Source: Loxodes magnus (lineage: Eukaryota; Ciliophora; Karyorelictea; Loxodida; Loxodidae). From it: a stretch of DNA of 64,000 nucleotides. Positions within the stretch are counted from its first letter, which is position 1, and each line of letters opens with the position of its first letter. The notes beneath the pieces were generated by a model, which ran no database searches, was not told the DNA's origin, and saw only the letters and a list, made by a program, of their open reading frames with translations. Location: assembly GCA_946699065.1 (NCBI GenBank), contig CAMPDV010000059.1, positions 434,001 to 498,000 on the forward strand. Reading direction: 5' to 3'. The position numbers and the translations under genes are program-made. Below are positions 12,596 to 24,089 of this stretch, piece after piece.

Positions 12596-14668
12596 TCATT
12601 ATTAATACTTTAAATTTTAAATGTGAGGGATAAGATTATAGAATATTGGAGATTCGAGAAAATGTTATTTAAATCTAAGAAACTGAATTTTATAAGTTGA
12701 AAGGTTAAAATTTAGAAATATAAAGTTGATTAAAGACTAAAGTTAAGTTTTAGGCTTCTCTTTTATTCCTGCCTCAATCACTTCAAGTAAGGCTCCACCA
12801 AAGCAACTTACTGCAGGCCATAAATCTCCGTCAGTAAATTTTACAGGATCTACCCATCCATAACCCCAATCAGTGCCATTTCCTTCGAAGCTTATTTTTC
12901 CTTTATTTGTATCTACTGTTATTCCTATGATATCACCAATATTTAACTTATGACCATATCCTGCTTCGACACTACCTGAATTTTGTAACATAGCCCATAC
13001 ATTATGAAATCCTCAACCTGCTGGAAAATCACAAAAATCCATATTGAAATCTTGGAAAAAAGATTTTAAAACTCCTACTTTAAAAAAAGGTTAATTATGA
13101 ATACGCATTTTCCAATAATATGTATAAGGTGGAATTAGTTGAAGTTTTCCTACACCTGATTAGTATACCTTTAAATTATGAGAAGCTCCAAACCATTTTC
13201 CTTTAACAATCGTAAATTTTCCTTTACGTTAATCATTTCATTAAAAAGTAAGACCATGCTTACCCGGCTTCTCTGTACTAGGCGAAGATGGTCTTCCCTT
13301 TGCTGAGGTATCTTGATTTTCCTTTTGATCTTTTTCTTTTTATTTTATAAAAGATTAATAATCCCATTCTTGTGATAATTATATTTTGACCATACTAAAA
13401 TCTTCAGAATAATTCTATATTCTAAAGTCAACTAATTTATTTAAAAGGTCATCACGAATTCTAGTAATATCAGATGTAAACTACATATCAATATCAACTA
13501 CAACAAACTATCCCCTTATTTTCAAATTTTTAAAAGTTTCATAAAATTACAGTAGAGATTCATAGTCCATTTCTGGCGGTGGAATGCTGCTAACTTAGTT
13601 AAGCATTGAAGTTTATTAATTGATAAATTCGTTAATTTTGCTTAAAAATCCTTCAATGGCTTTATAAATAATTTGAACTTTGTCTCTTTTAATATCTGTT
13701 ATTAGTTTTATTAATTCATCACACTAAGCATCTATAATTTCTCCAAACTGAATAGATTCATTTTAAAGCTATTATTTATATCCACTTAACTTTTCTATAT
13801 TTTTTTCTAAAAGTGGCTTTCAATTTCTTACTTCTGTATAGAAATCATCTATTTTAATTTGGAAGATCTTCTTAGCCGCTCCTTCATGCATCAACTAATG
13901 GTTTTAATGATCTTTTATGCATTTTTTACATACTCGTTCCATATCCGTTATACATAATTAATTATACTTTTTCCTATGCTAATTACACAGCTAACTTTTT
14001 ATCTATTCTTACTGCTTCTATAGCATTTATTCTTACTTTGTGTAATCATCAGCGTGCTTCATTACTTTTTCTTTATATGAAGCAGCATCGTATGATTTAT
14101 TTAAAGGTACAATATTATCAGGAGTTTATTAATTTCTCTAGCTTTCTCTACTTACTATTAACGGAGATTTAGATCGTTAATTCCTCAAATCTTATTGACT
14201 ATAATCTTAAGGTTTTTACTCCGACTGTCTTGAATCAAAAATGCTTCTGACACTCTTTATTGTGCTTTCCGTTTATTCAATTGAAGGCAAATAAGATCTC
14301 TAGCTAGTTTCTTAGGTATAAGATTACTAATCCGTCTGTCTAGAATAAACTCTTGATGAGAATGAAGCTTAAGATGTTCTAGTGAAATCTTAAGATTATT
14401 GAGTGTTGTAGGATCTAGAGTTCTATGAGTTTTAAGTGTTATAAGAGTTTAAGGTATTAGATTAGGTTTAAGAGTAGTAGGAATTAGTAGCGTTTTAAGA
14501 ATTTTATGAGTAATAAGAGCTTTAGGACTACTAAGTATGCTCCGGATTTTATTTGCCCTTTTAAAATCCATCTGATTAAGAAACTTATCTGCTAACTTTC
14601 GAAATTTAGGAATTAACAGAAGGAGCTCTATCTTTAATGTTTTTATATCCAGCTGTTTACTTAAACAT
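12596..14668 (-). CDS. TRIM-like B-box / coiled-coil / SPRY protein without RING
   Basis: Starts MFKQTAGYKN. Residues 1-200 are Ser/Gln/Tyr/Asn-rich with imperfect repeats (SYYSQNSQN, SYNTQNSQNS), probably disordered. Residues about 226-260 form a B-box type 2 zinc site: C-x2-H, C-x2-D, C-x2-C, H-x2-H and a final His. A helical region follows (WKPLLEKN, NEFINKIIDAQCDELIKLITD), then a B30.2/SPRY domain at about 480-640 ending GALLEVIEAGIKEKPKT. No RING precedes the B-box, so ubiquitin-ligase activity is not expected; a protein-binding scaffold is more likely. The SPRY ends just before TAA at 12743-12745. The first in-frame TGA is 49 codons further on, at 12596-12598, after Phe/Leu-rich sequence that looks non-coding, so the true end may be 12743. 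Confidence 0.85.
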
Positions 14669-15420
14669 TTAATTTTAATTTTAATTGACCAAGAAAAAGC
14701 TTATTGGAGTTGAAAGTTTATAATCATCTATAATGCTAAAAATTTGGTTTCTTTATCTTTTAATTTAGTTTTAGTAATTTCCTTAAACAATCTCCTTATT
14801 AACCCCTTTTAATTTCTTAATGCTTTACAATAACTTTAGAACTAAGGTAGAGTTATCTAATACAAGAAAAGTGAAGCTAAATAAATGTTTTACTCTATTA
14901 ATTCTCTTAATTTGAATTACATGATAAAATTAAAAGGCTAAGATTTTTTTGAATTCCTTAAATAATGCTTATTATTATTAAAAATCAACTAGATTGAAAT
15001 ACTATCAAAAGTATGAAGTTATAATGATATTTAAAGTAATACTCCAGTTATGATTACTTTGACTATTATAGTAATCAAGTCCAATTTAAATTTTAAATTT
15101 AATTTATAGGTAAAACTTAGTTCTTCTATAATCACTAAATTGGTAACCAACAATTAAATTTACATATTTTTATTCTTTAACTTAAAGAATAAAGTTAGTT
15201 AAATTATATCTATAATTATTATTTTTGCTTCATATAAGAGTTCACTTTCATTTAAACATCAATAAGTTATTATTCCTTTTTAGATGGATAGAAGTCATTT
15301 TGGTAATTTCTAAGATTTTACACAATAACTACTAAAAACTTTTAATTATACTTTTAAAGGAATTTTTGAAAAATATAAAACAGAAAACTTAGAATCAATC
15401 ATCAAAGGAAAAACCAAAGT
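14669..15420. other. A+T-rich spacer
   Basis: Holds the upstream flank of the B-box/SPRY gene. An ATG at 15284 opens a short frame (MDRSHFGNFQDF) that is lost after 45 codons unless spliced. No gene is supported. Confidence 0.45.
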
Positions 15421-15738
15421 ATGAAAGATTGAATATTACTTTTAATTAATGAAAGTAGTATGTACAAAGAAGAAAACAAGCAATAAATAGTGAAGTTAGA
15501 AGATATTGCTAATCTTTTATCTACTAGAAAAATGTTTTGGTAGTGTTTGCAAAAATCTAAAAATTTTAAAAATTATATTTATTTTAATGTTTACCTATAA
15601 ATTTATAACAGAAGTCTATTTAATAAACTAATTAAGAATGAAATTAAAAAATCATTTTATGTCTATTTATCATCTTCAAAAATGTAATACTTCTTAATCA
15701 TCTTTTGTTAATATATAATTAATAATTATGTAGCTTGA
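15421..15738 (+). CDS. small open frame, possibly hypothetical gene
   Basis: 105 codons from MKDW to a TGA at 15736-15738. The first half has coding-like composition (MYKEENKQQIVKLEDIAN, LLSTRKMFW); the rest is Tyr/Phe/Ile-rich. The opposite strand is also open. No homology recognised. It may be a fragment of a longer spliced gene or chance. Confidence 0.2.
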
Positions 15739-15789
15739 TTGTTCTAGATAATTAAAAATCGAATAGTTAGTTATTTTTATAAAGGACTG

Positions 15790-16245
15790 TATAGCTTTGC
15801 GTGTATAGTTAGATTAACTATTTAAATTATGTCTATAAGCTTTTTGTCTTTCCTTCTATTATAAGAACTTTAAGCTTCTAAATCTTCTTCATTTTCATAT
15901 ATTAGAGTTAGGAAATCCATTTTATTTGCAAATATGAATTATTCATTTTTTCTGCTTGAATCTTATAATTTATTCTAGTTTATTTTTTTTTTATTTTTTT
16001 TTTATATCGTTTGCCAACTTATGCCGATAAATTTTGCATGGAATTGCATCAAAAACTTTTGTTTTCTTTTGAATAATAAGATTTTCATAATAAATATCCT
16101 TTTTTCTAACAGTTACTGTATATATAAATTTTTTCTTTATTGAAATTTAGGACATAGAAATTTTTTTTCCATAGGCTCATTAATTTTAGTTGATGATTCA
16201 AGTTAATCATTAATTTTTTCTATGTTAGAATCAGTCAAAAAAATG
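15790..16245 (-). CDS. possible degenerate coding fragment
   Basis: A minus-strand frame without TGA for about 150 codons, including LTDSNIEKINDQLESS, KINEPMEKKFLCPKF and MDFLTLIYENEEDLEAQSS. The acidic segment around 15870-15930 is unlike random translation. It has no good start or stop, overlaps the poly-A/T tract at 15984-16003, and belongs to no family I recognise. It may be the remnant of a mobile-element gene at the edge of the repeat-rich region. Confidence 0.25.
15984..16003. repeat. poly-T/poly-A low-complexity tract
   Basis: Two T runs split by one A. On the minus strand this encodes a Lys/Asn run in the fragment above. Slippage-prone, so assembly length may be unreliable. Confidence 0.8.
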
Positions 16246-16519
16246 TATTTTAATTTTTAAACTAGTTATAAAAGATTTTTAATTTTAGCTTTCCCTTCTA
16301 ATTTATTTCATTTTGTAAAGCTATCTTAGAGAACTTTTTAAGGACTTGACCTGAGAAATGAGGTAGATAACTTGAACTAGATTTTAAATTTTTAAATTTT
16401 AGCATTTCTTACGATATTATATAATATAATTATTTTATTTATTTATTTTTATTCCTTAAATTTTATAACTCAATAACTAAATATTTAATCTAAAAGTATC
16501 TGATTACCATATATCTATC

Positions 16520-16545
16520 TCTTATATATCTTATATATCTTATAT
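16520..16545. repeat. short tandem repeat, unit TTATATATC
   Basis: Nearly three copies of a 9-nt unit at the left border of the G+C-richer island that carries the SRQSG-family copy. Confidence 0.6.
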
Positions 16546-16717
16546 TAGGCTATTAATATTTAATTTCTAAAGATTTAAAATTTATCCAGCAGTATTATAT
16601 TCTAATTATCCCTCTTTTTATATTTTATAAATAAAATATAAAAGTACTATTTTATTTTATATAACAGCGATATAAATACTTATGCATATCTTTAAACAAA
16701 TTATTATATTATATAAA

Positions 16718-17114
16718 ATGGATGTCGGCCGCGTCAGAAAAATTAGTAGGTAATCTGGTGCAGTGTATACTGCATTGCGAGTAATCTCGAACTAGATGAC
16801 ACCTCGGGGAAGGGCGGATAAACTATGTTGAGACATACTTAACTTACCCAGAGGGTTCTCTCTAGCAGTATGAAAGTTTGACTGATGGGCCTTCTAATTA
16901 CCGACTAATTCTTATTTGGACCTTATTCAAGAAGACTGAAGTATTTGACACAAGATTTAAGAATAAATTTTAATAAGAAGATTCCCCATTTGGAGAAGCT
17001 GACATGACTCATCGGACCTCTAGAATTTTAACAAGAAACATGAGAACATTTTTCTTAATATTAAATATTAATATTGAAAGAGCTGCGTGCCAATGAGGTG
17101 CTACGCGCTCTATA
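16718..17114 (+). mobile_element. SRQSG-family repeat protein, copy A (decayed)
   Basis: An island of clearly higher G+C than its surroundings. From ATG 16718 the frame reads MDVGRVRKISRQSG, then TALRVISNQMTP, a Trp, GFSL and KFD. Copy B at 25787-26141 on the other strand is alignable in the same frame (SRQSG-V-AL-V-QM-P-W-L-FSL-KFD), with most differences at third positions or conservative, so this was a protein-coding family. A is the more decayed copy: it has several extra TGA codons, some where B has CGA (Arg), consistent with C-to-T mutation. The 3' end runs into the 33-nt palindromic element. No known transposase, integrase or reverse-transcriptase motif is visible. Confidence 0.55.
17079..17111 (+). 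repeat. short palindromic element, copy 1
   Basis: Starts AGAGCTGCG and ends CGCGCTCT. The ends can pair over about 9 bp with one bulge. Closely similar copies lie at 20570-20602 (inverted) and 24403-24436. Similarity continues into the A+T-rich flanks on both sides (TTAAATA... before, TATAATCA after). Confidence 0.7.
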
Positions 17115-17388
17115 ATCATTTTTATTTATTTATACTTTAAAATTATTAAATTCTATATTTATTCTAATAAATTTTAACTTCCCCTTTTAATTATTTGTAT
17201 TTACATAAATTTATATAAATATAGATATTTATAATAAAATTAAGTTTTAAAAAAAGAGTTTTCTATTCTAGTTTATAGTTAATTCATTTAATAATTATAT
17301 AGAAAATGTAATATACTTACTAATAAATTACTAAATTAAAAAGTTTAAATTGGAGTTTAGTGAACTTGGAGGACTTTCAACCTCGTGT

Positions 17389-18239
17389 TCACAGGACCAG
17401 TTTGATAACCTGGCTGGAACCAGTTCCCTTCAGGACTCTTTCTTCAGTCGCCTTAGATTGTATACCACTTCGGTTTGCAGATTTGACCTCCTGACGGATA
17501 AAATTAGTTACAGAATTCTCGTCTAATCTTATCCTAATATTAGTACTACTATTTTTCTTATTATTTTCTATTCCAGTACTATTATTAATTAATCTCAATT
17601 TCTAACATTGTCTATATTTACGTCCAGTTTGTTTGCATACAAAACATCTTGGTTTATTCCTAATTCATTTCTTGTCTGGACTCCTCGGTAAATTAATAGC
17701 TCCTTCTATGTCCATTGGATCTTGAATTGTCTACTGTTGCTACTTGCTGTCCTCTTCAAGCACAGTTGTTCTCTGCTGTAGCAATCCCATTTCCCTGAAG
17801 AAAGTGTTTTGCTCTCGATCGTAGACTTCCCAGAAGCTTTCTTTCCATTCCTTGAGCTCAGTAACTTGATTTTTTAGAGCTCTATTCTCTAATCGTAGCT
17901 TCTTTACTTCCTCCTTCAGGTCAGAGAATGCGACTAAAATTTATGCCTGTTCTTCCTGGAACTATGGCATCGCAAACTCTCGCACTGCTGCTGCTTCTTG
18001 CGTCTCCAGCACCTTTCTAGGTCCTACCTCTTCAGTTGGTGTCATCGAGGTAGCCTTTTGGCGCTTTTGTCCCATCTTTTAAGTTGATCTGGAAGTTCCT
18101 AGTTGAGTCTATTATTCTTGAAGGTTTTGAGAAGAAGATTATTTCTAGGAAGAAGACGTGTTAGTTAGAGATGAGGGTTCTTACTTTCTCTCCCTTTTTA
18201 GGAGGTGGTATAAAAGCCTTTCTTGAACCCTTCTACCAT
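17389..18239 (-). CDS. gag-like coiled-coil protein with degenerate zinc knuckle
   Basis: The main frame, from MGQKRQKATS at 18075 to TGA at 17389, encodes about 228 residues. It has an acidic/helical N-terminus, a strong coiled coil (DLKEEVKKLRLENRALKN and ELKEWKESFWEVYDREQN), PMDIEGAINLPR, then CFVCKQTGRKYRQC. The last fits C-x2-C-x4-H-x4-C except that Arg (CGT) replaces His, one base from CAT. A basic Ser/Asn-rich tail ends VIKLVL. Upstream, an ATG at 18239 opens MVEGFKKGFYTTSQK in another frame. It matches the start of the related broken copy at 27922 (MSGFKTGFFEAPKRQ), so the true start is probably 18239 with an intron or frameshift between. G+C and codon use differ from the host genes. 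A retroelement gag/ORF1-type RNA-binding role is inferred; no pol gene is seen nearby. Confidence 0.55.
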
Positions 18240-18529
18240 TTTTTTTATATGCTTACTGATATAAATAATATAATTTAAAAATATAGTTGTTATAATCTAT
18301 TAATTTAAAGTATTTTATTTTTGCTTATTTAATTATAAATGTACTGTATTAAGGTTAAATTATATAGCTTTGTTTATTTTATAATTTGCTACTTTAAATA
18401 AATAAAGTTTAGCTATTTTAATAGTAAGTTTATAATAGTCTTATAATTTTTAACTACTATAAATATATAAATAATGCTTTAGTTTATTTTACTCTTCAAG
18501 TAATTTTCTTGTAAGATTGTGCTTTTAAT

Positions 18530-18958
18530 ATGGGTGGGGATACTAATGACTAATTTTAAGAAGTAGGTTAGAAACTTAAAATGATAATCTAAGAGTTGGA
18601 GTAGGAAAAATATAATAAGATAGGTAGATTTTTCTTCTTTTAACTAGTTAAAAAATATGGTTCATATATACCAAAATTTATTTAAACATTAATGATTAAA
18701 TATTTGATTAAAGCATTTCTTTATCTTAGTAGTATATTAATAAAATAGATTAAATAATGGATTATTTAATCTATTTAAGATTGTATTATATCTAGTAATT
18801 CCATGCAACTTTTAAATCCTTCATAACAAATTACGGAACTATATTCCTTTTGTTTAACTGAAGGTTCGCAGTTGAGTTGCATATTCTTTTATTCCTTTAT
18901 TATCGAATTTAATAAATTCTTTTTCATTAAAGATAGAGTAGAAAACTTAGCAATTTGA
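18530..18958 (+). CDS. hypothetical small protein, weak
   Basis: 142 codons from MGGDTNDQFQEVGQKL, with the helical stretch MIIQELEQEKYNK, to a TGA at 18956-18958 and no internal TGA. The second half is hydrophobic and aromatic. A 142-codon frame without TGA is not rare at this base composition, so the call rests on the coding-like first 35 residues. No family recognised. Confidence 0.3.
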
Positions 18959-19629
18959 GTGATTAAAAAATATGAAAATGAGGAATAAAAATTATAAAAT
19001 AATTATATAAAAGAGAAATAAATAAAGCAATCCTTTTATCTTTTAAGTCTATTCACATTTATCCTATTAAACAACTCTCTTCTCTATTAAAAATTTAACT
19101 TTATTTCTATCCTTCAAAAATAAGCCAGATAATAATTTTATAGATATGAGCATTTATTTAATAATTATTAGAGTATAAATAAATAGATAATTATATAATT
19201 TTTAATATGATACTAATATATTAAATATTTAATAGCTTAGTTTCTATAGAATATTATAAATAAAAATAAGCATCTTATTAATATAAAATTATTATAATTC
19301 TAAATTAACAGTATTAAATATCATTCAGTCATACATTATGAAAATATACATTACTTTATTTTCAAAAGTTAGATTCTTATTTCTAATATAATCTATTCTA
19401 TATTTTATTAATTTTTATATTAAATATAATCAAAAATGAATAATAAAGTAGAAGATAATCAAATTACGCTTTCAAAATAGTAAATTATATTAGATATTTA
19501 TATATTAGGTTAGTTATAGTATAATATATTGAGATTAATCTAAGATAATCATTTTTTTATTCAAACATTGGCTTATACCTATTATTACTTCATTTTAATA
19601 TATTAAAATTCATAGGAGATTATATTTAG

Positions 19630-20478
19630 ATGTAAATAGATAATATTGAATAAAATGCTATAAAAAATGTTTGGATGCTGTTTTATAATAAAGTTGAAAG
19701 TTTTGATAGAAGAATTTAGAAAAATTGTTATATATCAGAAGTAGAAGTTTAGTAGTAATAAAAAATGATATACTTGTTAAGAGATCACAAAGATATATAT
19801 GAGTTACTAAAATTTTATATAGAATTACATTAAGTTTATTAATATGAAATTGGAGTTGGTATTTATGTGAAATTTTTATATAATTTACCATAAAGTATTC
19901 TATCTTTGTGTAAATCTTAAACATTCATTTTATTTTCGTCAAATATTTATCTTCTCTTAACTTTCACTACTAAGTCTATAGATTTGATAGTTTCTATATT
20001 TCTTCGTTTATACAAAGTCTAAGTAATTATTTAAATATTTATTTTTATTTTAAAATTAATGGAATGTGCACTTAATGAAATTTATATAGCAGCTAAATAG
20101 AAATTTAATTAGTTCATATTTCAAAATAGAAATATAAAGTTTAATCCATTTTTTATGCTTTATGAGCAAGCATTTAATAAGAAATCTTTTAAGTGTTTTC
20201 TATCCAATATAATTAAGCCATCTTTTTAGCTTTTATCTAAATTATATTTTGCTAGAGGATAATTATTTTAGGTCGAAGTAACTTTTAAAAATTAAGGTTT
20301 TTTATCTAAAAATTGATTTAATATATTTCTTCGCCATTTTTATGAGATTAATATTATATTATATTGCTTAATCAATAAATAAATTAATTAATTTTATATT
20401 ATAGTTTGCATTTAAAATATCGAAAAATTTTTAACCTTCCTTGAATAATAAAAAATGATTAATAAGATTAAAAATTGA
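19630..20478 (+). CDS. hypothetical protein, 282 codons, weak
   Basis: An uninterrupted frame from MQIDNIEQNAIKNVW to TGA at 20476-20478 with a single internal TGA (KNWFN). Chance would give four to five TGA in this length. The N-terminal third has ESFDRR, SEVEVQQQQK and LRDHKDIYELL, which look coding. The middle and end are Ile/Phe/Leu-rich with few Gly or Pro. No intron is needed. No recognisable domain. It stands alone in A+T-rich DNA between repeats, and could be a single-exon gene or a chance frame. Confidence 0.35.
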
Positions 20479-20569
20479 AATTAAAAGTTTTATATAAAAT
20501 AATTCATTTTTCAACATTTTTAGAAAGTTTCGAAAAAATTTACAACTCAAATAAAAAAAATTATATTAC

Positions 20570-20602
20570 AGAGCGCGAAGCACCTCAATGGGGCGCAACT
20601 TT
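20570..20602 (-). repeat. short palindromic element, copy 2 (inverted)
   Basis: The reverse complement reads AAGTTGCGCCCCATTGAG... to CGCGCTCT, matching copies 1 and 3. On the minus strand an ATG at 20703 opens MKDEICKPGKIFLKEFYAAK, which runs through the element as KLRPIEVLRAL followed by TAA. Confidence 0.65.
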
Positions 20603-20703
20603 TATTTCAATTGAATTTTTTATTTAAATCCTTCAGAAACATTTTTGGCAGCATAAAATTCTTTTAAAAATATTTTTCCAGGCTTACAAATTTCATCTTT
20701 CAT

Positions 20704-21916
20704 AATAATAATAAAAAAAATTCCTTTTTTTTAAATAGCTACATTTTATATTTATATTTTGTATTTTAAACAATAATAGAAAATTAAATTTTTTAAAATT
20801 TTTATAATTTATTTGACTTATTAATTTATCTAAATATTTAACTTTTTTTTAAAGTTTCCCTTCATTATATATTAAAATTTAAAAATGTTAAATTTTATTT
20901 TTTCTGCTATCACAAAAATTTTTTAAATTTATTCAGTCCAAAAATACTTTTGTAGTATAAAACAGTGAAAAAATTTTTGCTTTCATTTTTAAATAATTTT
21001 TTCATATTTTCTTCTTTTATTTTTATCATTATTTCCTATTCTTATTTTATTCCATTACTTATAAAAGAATTGTTTATTTATAAGTTTTTTTAATTTTTGC
21101 TTAAATAAATCTTTTCAACTAATAGTATTACTTTAAAAAAAAATTTACAACTCATTTTTTTATTCACAAATAAAATTGTTAGTTCATCATCAAAAAATTA
21201 TCTAATATAAAATGAGGAGTAAAAGCACTTTTTTAATTTTTCATAAAATTTAAAAGACTTGAATATTTTTAATTACAAAAAAAGTTTCACTCTATTTTTT
21301 TAATTTATAAATCAAAATTTAAAAATAAATTAAATAAAATTAACTAAATAATTCTTTAAGATTTTTACATTTCTTAAACTTGTAATATAAAAATTCTTTA
21401 AATCTTAAATTAATACAGTTTTAAGTTATTTTTTAAATGCATAAAATTTAAAGCAATTTAGTAGAAACTTAAAATTTCAAATTTTATATATTTATTTTAT
21501 ATAGATTAAATAAATATAAAAATTATTTTAAGCTAATTTTTTAACTTTCTAAAATATCTATCATAATTCCAATCCGTCTTTCTATTTTCCATCCTAAAAT
21601 CTCTTATAATATAAAATGTTGAGTCAAAAAAAGCTTTTAACTTTTTCACAAATTTTTAACATAAAATTTATATAAATTATATTATATCTTTATATTATAT
21701 CTTTTATGATATAACTTTATAACATAAATTTATTTTATAAAATTACATAATATTAACTTTACTTTTATTAAATGATACTTAGTTTTTTTAAATGTATAAT
21801 ATTTAATACTTAATATCTTTAATTTTTTTTAATTAAAATTCATAACTTCTCTAATCACTTCTTTTTTATACACTTTTAATTCTCTCACTCTTTAGTATCC
21901 TCAAAAATACAATTAT
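20704..21916. other. extremely A+T-rich spacer
   Basis: About 1.2 kb with long A and T runs and very little G or C. No gene, RNA or internal repeat of note. It forms the 3' flank of the kinase-WD40 gene. Confidence 0.6.
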
Positions 21917-23939
21917 TCATCTACACTTCGATTCCTTCCACAACTCAATATAACTCAACTCCTAATTTAATATTTAATAAAATTACTTTCTTTATAGCTA
22001 ATTAGTCTCCAAATTTCTAATCAAATCATATATTTTTCACTTCCTCATAACATTTTCATAACCTCCTGATATTAAAAATTTGTTTTCTTCAATTAAAGCT
22101 AAAGAATATACTTAATTCTCGTATTCTTATAAAGTAATAAGATTCTCGTCTGCTTAAAAATTCTATATTCGTATCTTACTATCTACTGAGCCAGATATTA
22201 TCCAGTTGTCGTCTGATGTTATTATGACTGAACTCACACAACTTGAATGACCTTGTAAAGTTTTAACAAATTTTCCTGTAGCAAATTTCCAGATTTTTAT
22301 CGTTGTATCTCTACTTCCTGATACAATTCATTTATGGTCTTTCGTTATAGCTAACGATACAACTCAGTCTTAGTTTTCCGTCAAAGTTCTTACATAGCTT
22401 CCAGTTTGGAAATCCTAGATCTTTATTGTGTTATCATCACTTCCAGAGACAATTAATTTCATGTCACTTTTTAGAGCTACTGATCTAACTAAATTCGAAT
22501 GATCTGTCAAATTATGCCAAGAATATATTTCTACCTTATTTAAATTTGAATTGCTAAAGTTACAATTCACAAAATTCGCCCTTGCAATACTAACTTCTTA
22601 AATATTTGCATCGGAAAAGTCATATTATTCTAAGTACGCATTCCTCAAATTAGCCACATTTATTTTTATGTTCCTCAGATCATTTTTTTAAATTTTTATC
22701 CCATATAATTCAACAATGTTATCGTATTCGCAGACGCCTTCTCTATATCATTACTCATTTTGATAACTCAATCATCTCCAATAACTTTTACTCTAATTAT
22801 TTCGTCTTTAAAACAACTCAACTACTAAAGAATATCCGTTTTCTCTATCAAGCCCAACTTATTTTAAGCAATCTACCTTAACTTTGAAATATTTATCTCT
22901 GACTCTTTCAACTAATTCAAGTATTCTTTTAAAACTAAATATTTAAATTTTCAAAACTATTTATTATCTAATTAATTTTAGGCTCTAAATTAACTTAAGA
23001 TCTAGCTCATTAAATTGTTGCTTACTATACCAAATCCTATTTACTCTCCTCTTTATTGCCAATAATTATCAGGTTACTCTAAAATTAATTTTCATTATTT
23101 TTCTTCTTTGAATTAGATATTTATGAATTTGATTCAACTACTGAACTTAATAAGTTTCTCAATATTTGCTTTACCTTACAACTCTAATCTGATTTTTTTA
23201 TCCTATTCCCAACATCTTTTAATAAGTTTTGTATACTCTTGAGGACACCTCTATGGCATTACCTCTCTTTCATCCCTTAATATTTCATTCATCTCCACTT
23301 CATCATCTATTTTATCGAACGGAAATGCCTTTGAAGCAATCTCCCAATATAATACTCCCAATGCATATATATCAGATTGCCTGCTATACTTTGGATTCCT
23401 ATTCAGTAACTCCGGAGCCATTCAACGCTTTGTTCTCACTTACTTAGATGCTTCTAAAGACTTTAATTCCATTTTCACTTTTGCCAAACTAAAATCCGTA
23501 TTTTTGCATTATGTTGACTATCTAATAGAATATTTAAGCTTTTAAAATCTCTATGAATAATATTCTATTTATGAATATACTAAAGCCCTAGCAATATATA
23601 TAAACTTATCTAATATCTTAAATTTCAAGGAATCTCAATCTTACTTTTCAAAAAATTATATAATGACTATTCCATTAACTCCATAGCAATACTCTCTGGC
23701 TATGGACAAAATCCATATAATACTACTATATTCACATGACACAACTTCTTTAGTACCTTAAACTCTTATAAAAACTAATTATCTGTAGAAATCTTAACTA
23801 ATCACTCTTTTATAGCACCATCAATACCTCCTTTTCACTTTCCTTTATAAACCACTCCATAACTTCCTCTATTAATTTCTTCTCCATTTTTTAGTTCCTA
23901 ACTCAGAAAAATGAAATTTTAATAAATGCTAGTATCCAT
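21917..23939 (-). pseudogene. protein kinase - WD40 fusion, interrupted by frameshifts
   Basis: Starts MDTSIYQNFIFLSQEL. The kinase domain has NRGSYGVVYKGKW, AIKEWL and IIHRDFKSLNILLD. At about 23498 the frame breaks one base short within AAAAATACGG. One frame over it resumes as TDFSLAKVK, RWMAPELL and SDIYALGVLYWEIA to RCWEQDKK. A helical linker follows, then a second frame change near 22755, where a 17-nt GT-AG interval could be an intron. Beyond it are pentapeptide-like repeats (ANLRNAYLE, ANFVNCNFSNSNL) and at least three WD40 units (IVSGSDDNTIKI, IVSGSRDTTIKIW, IISGSVDSKIRI), ending at TGA 21917. The first break sits beside an A run, so either a genuine lesion or an assembly indel is possible. 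RAF/TKL-like kinase plus a beta-propeller is a ciliate-style architecture; the substrate is unknown. Confidence 0.7.
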
Positions 23940-24089
23940 TAATAAAATAATATAAATTAAGAAATAATAAAATGAACAGTAAAGCATAGAAAGATGAATA
24001 CTAAATTAATGGTTTAAATAATGATAAAATACAAATCTGATAATATTAATTATAAATAAAGTATCTATATATTTATTTATATAATATTT
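23940..24089. other. short A+T-rich spacer
   Basis: Upstream flank of the kinase-WD40 gene; nothing else visible. Confidence 0.5.

Noticed and set aside
17079-17111. The palindromic element as a tRNA gene
   Set aside because: Only about 33 nt, one hairpin, no T-arm or B-box; the A-box-like string alone is not enough.
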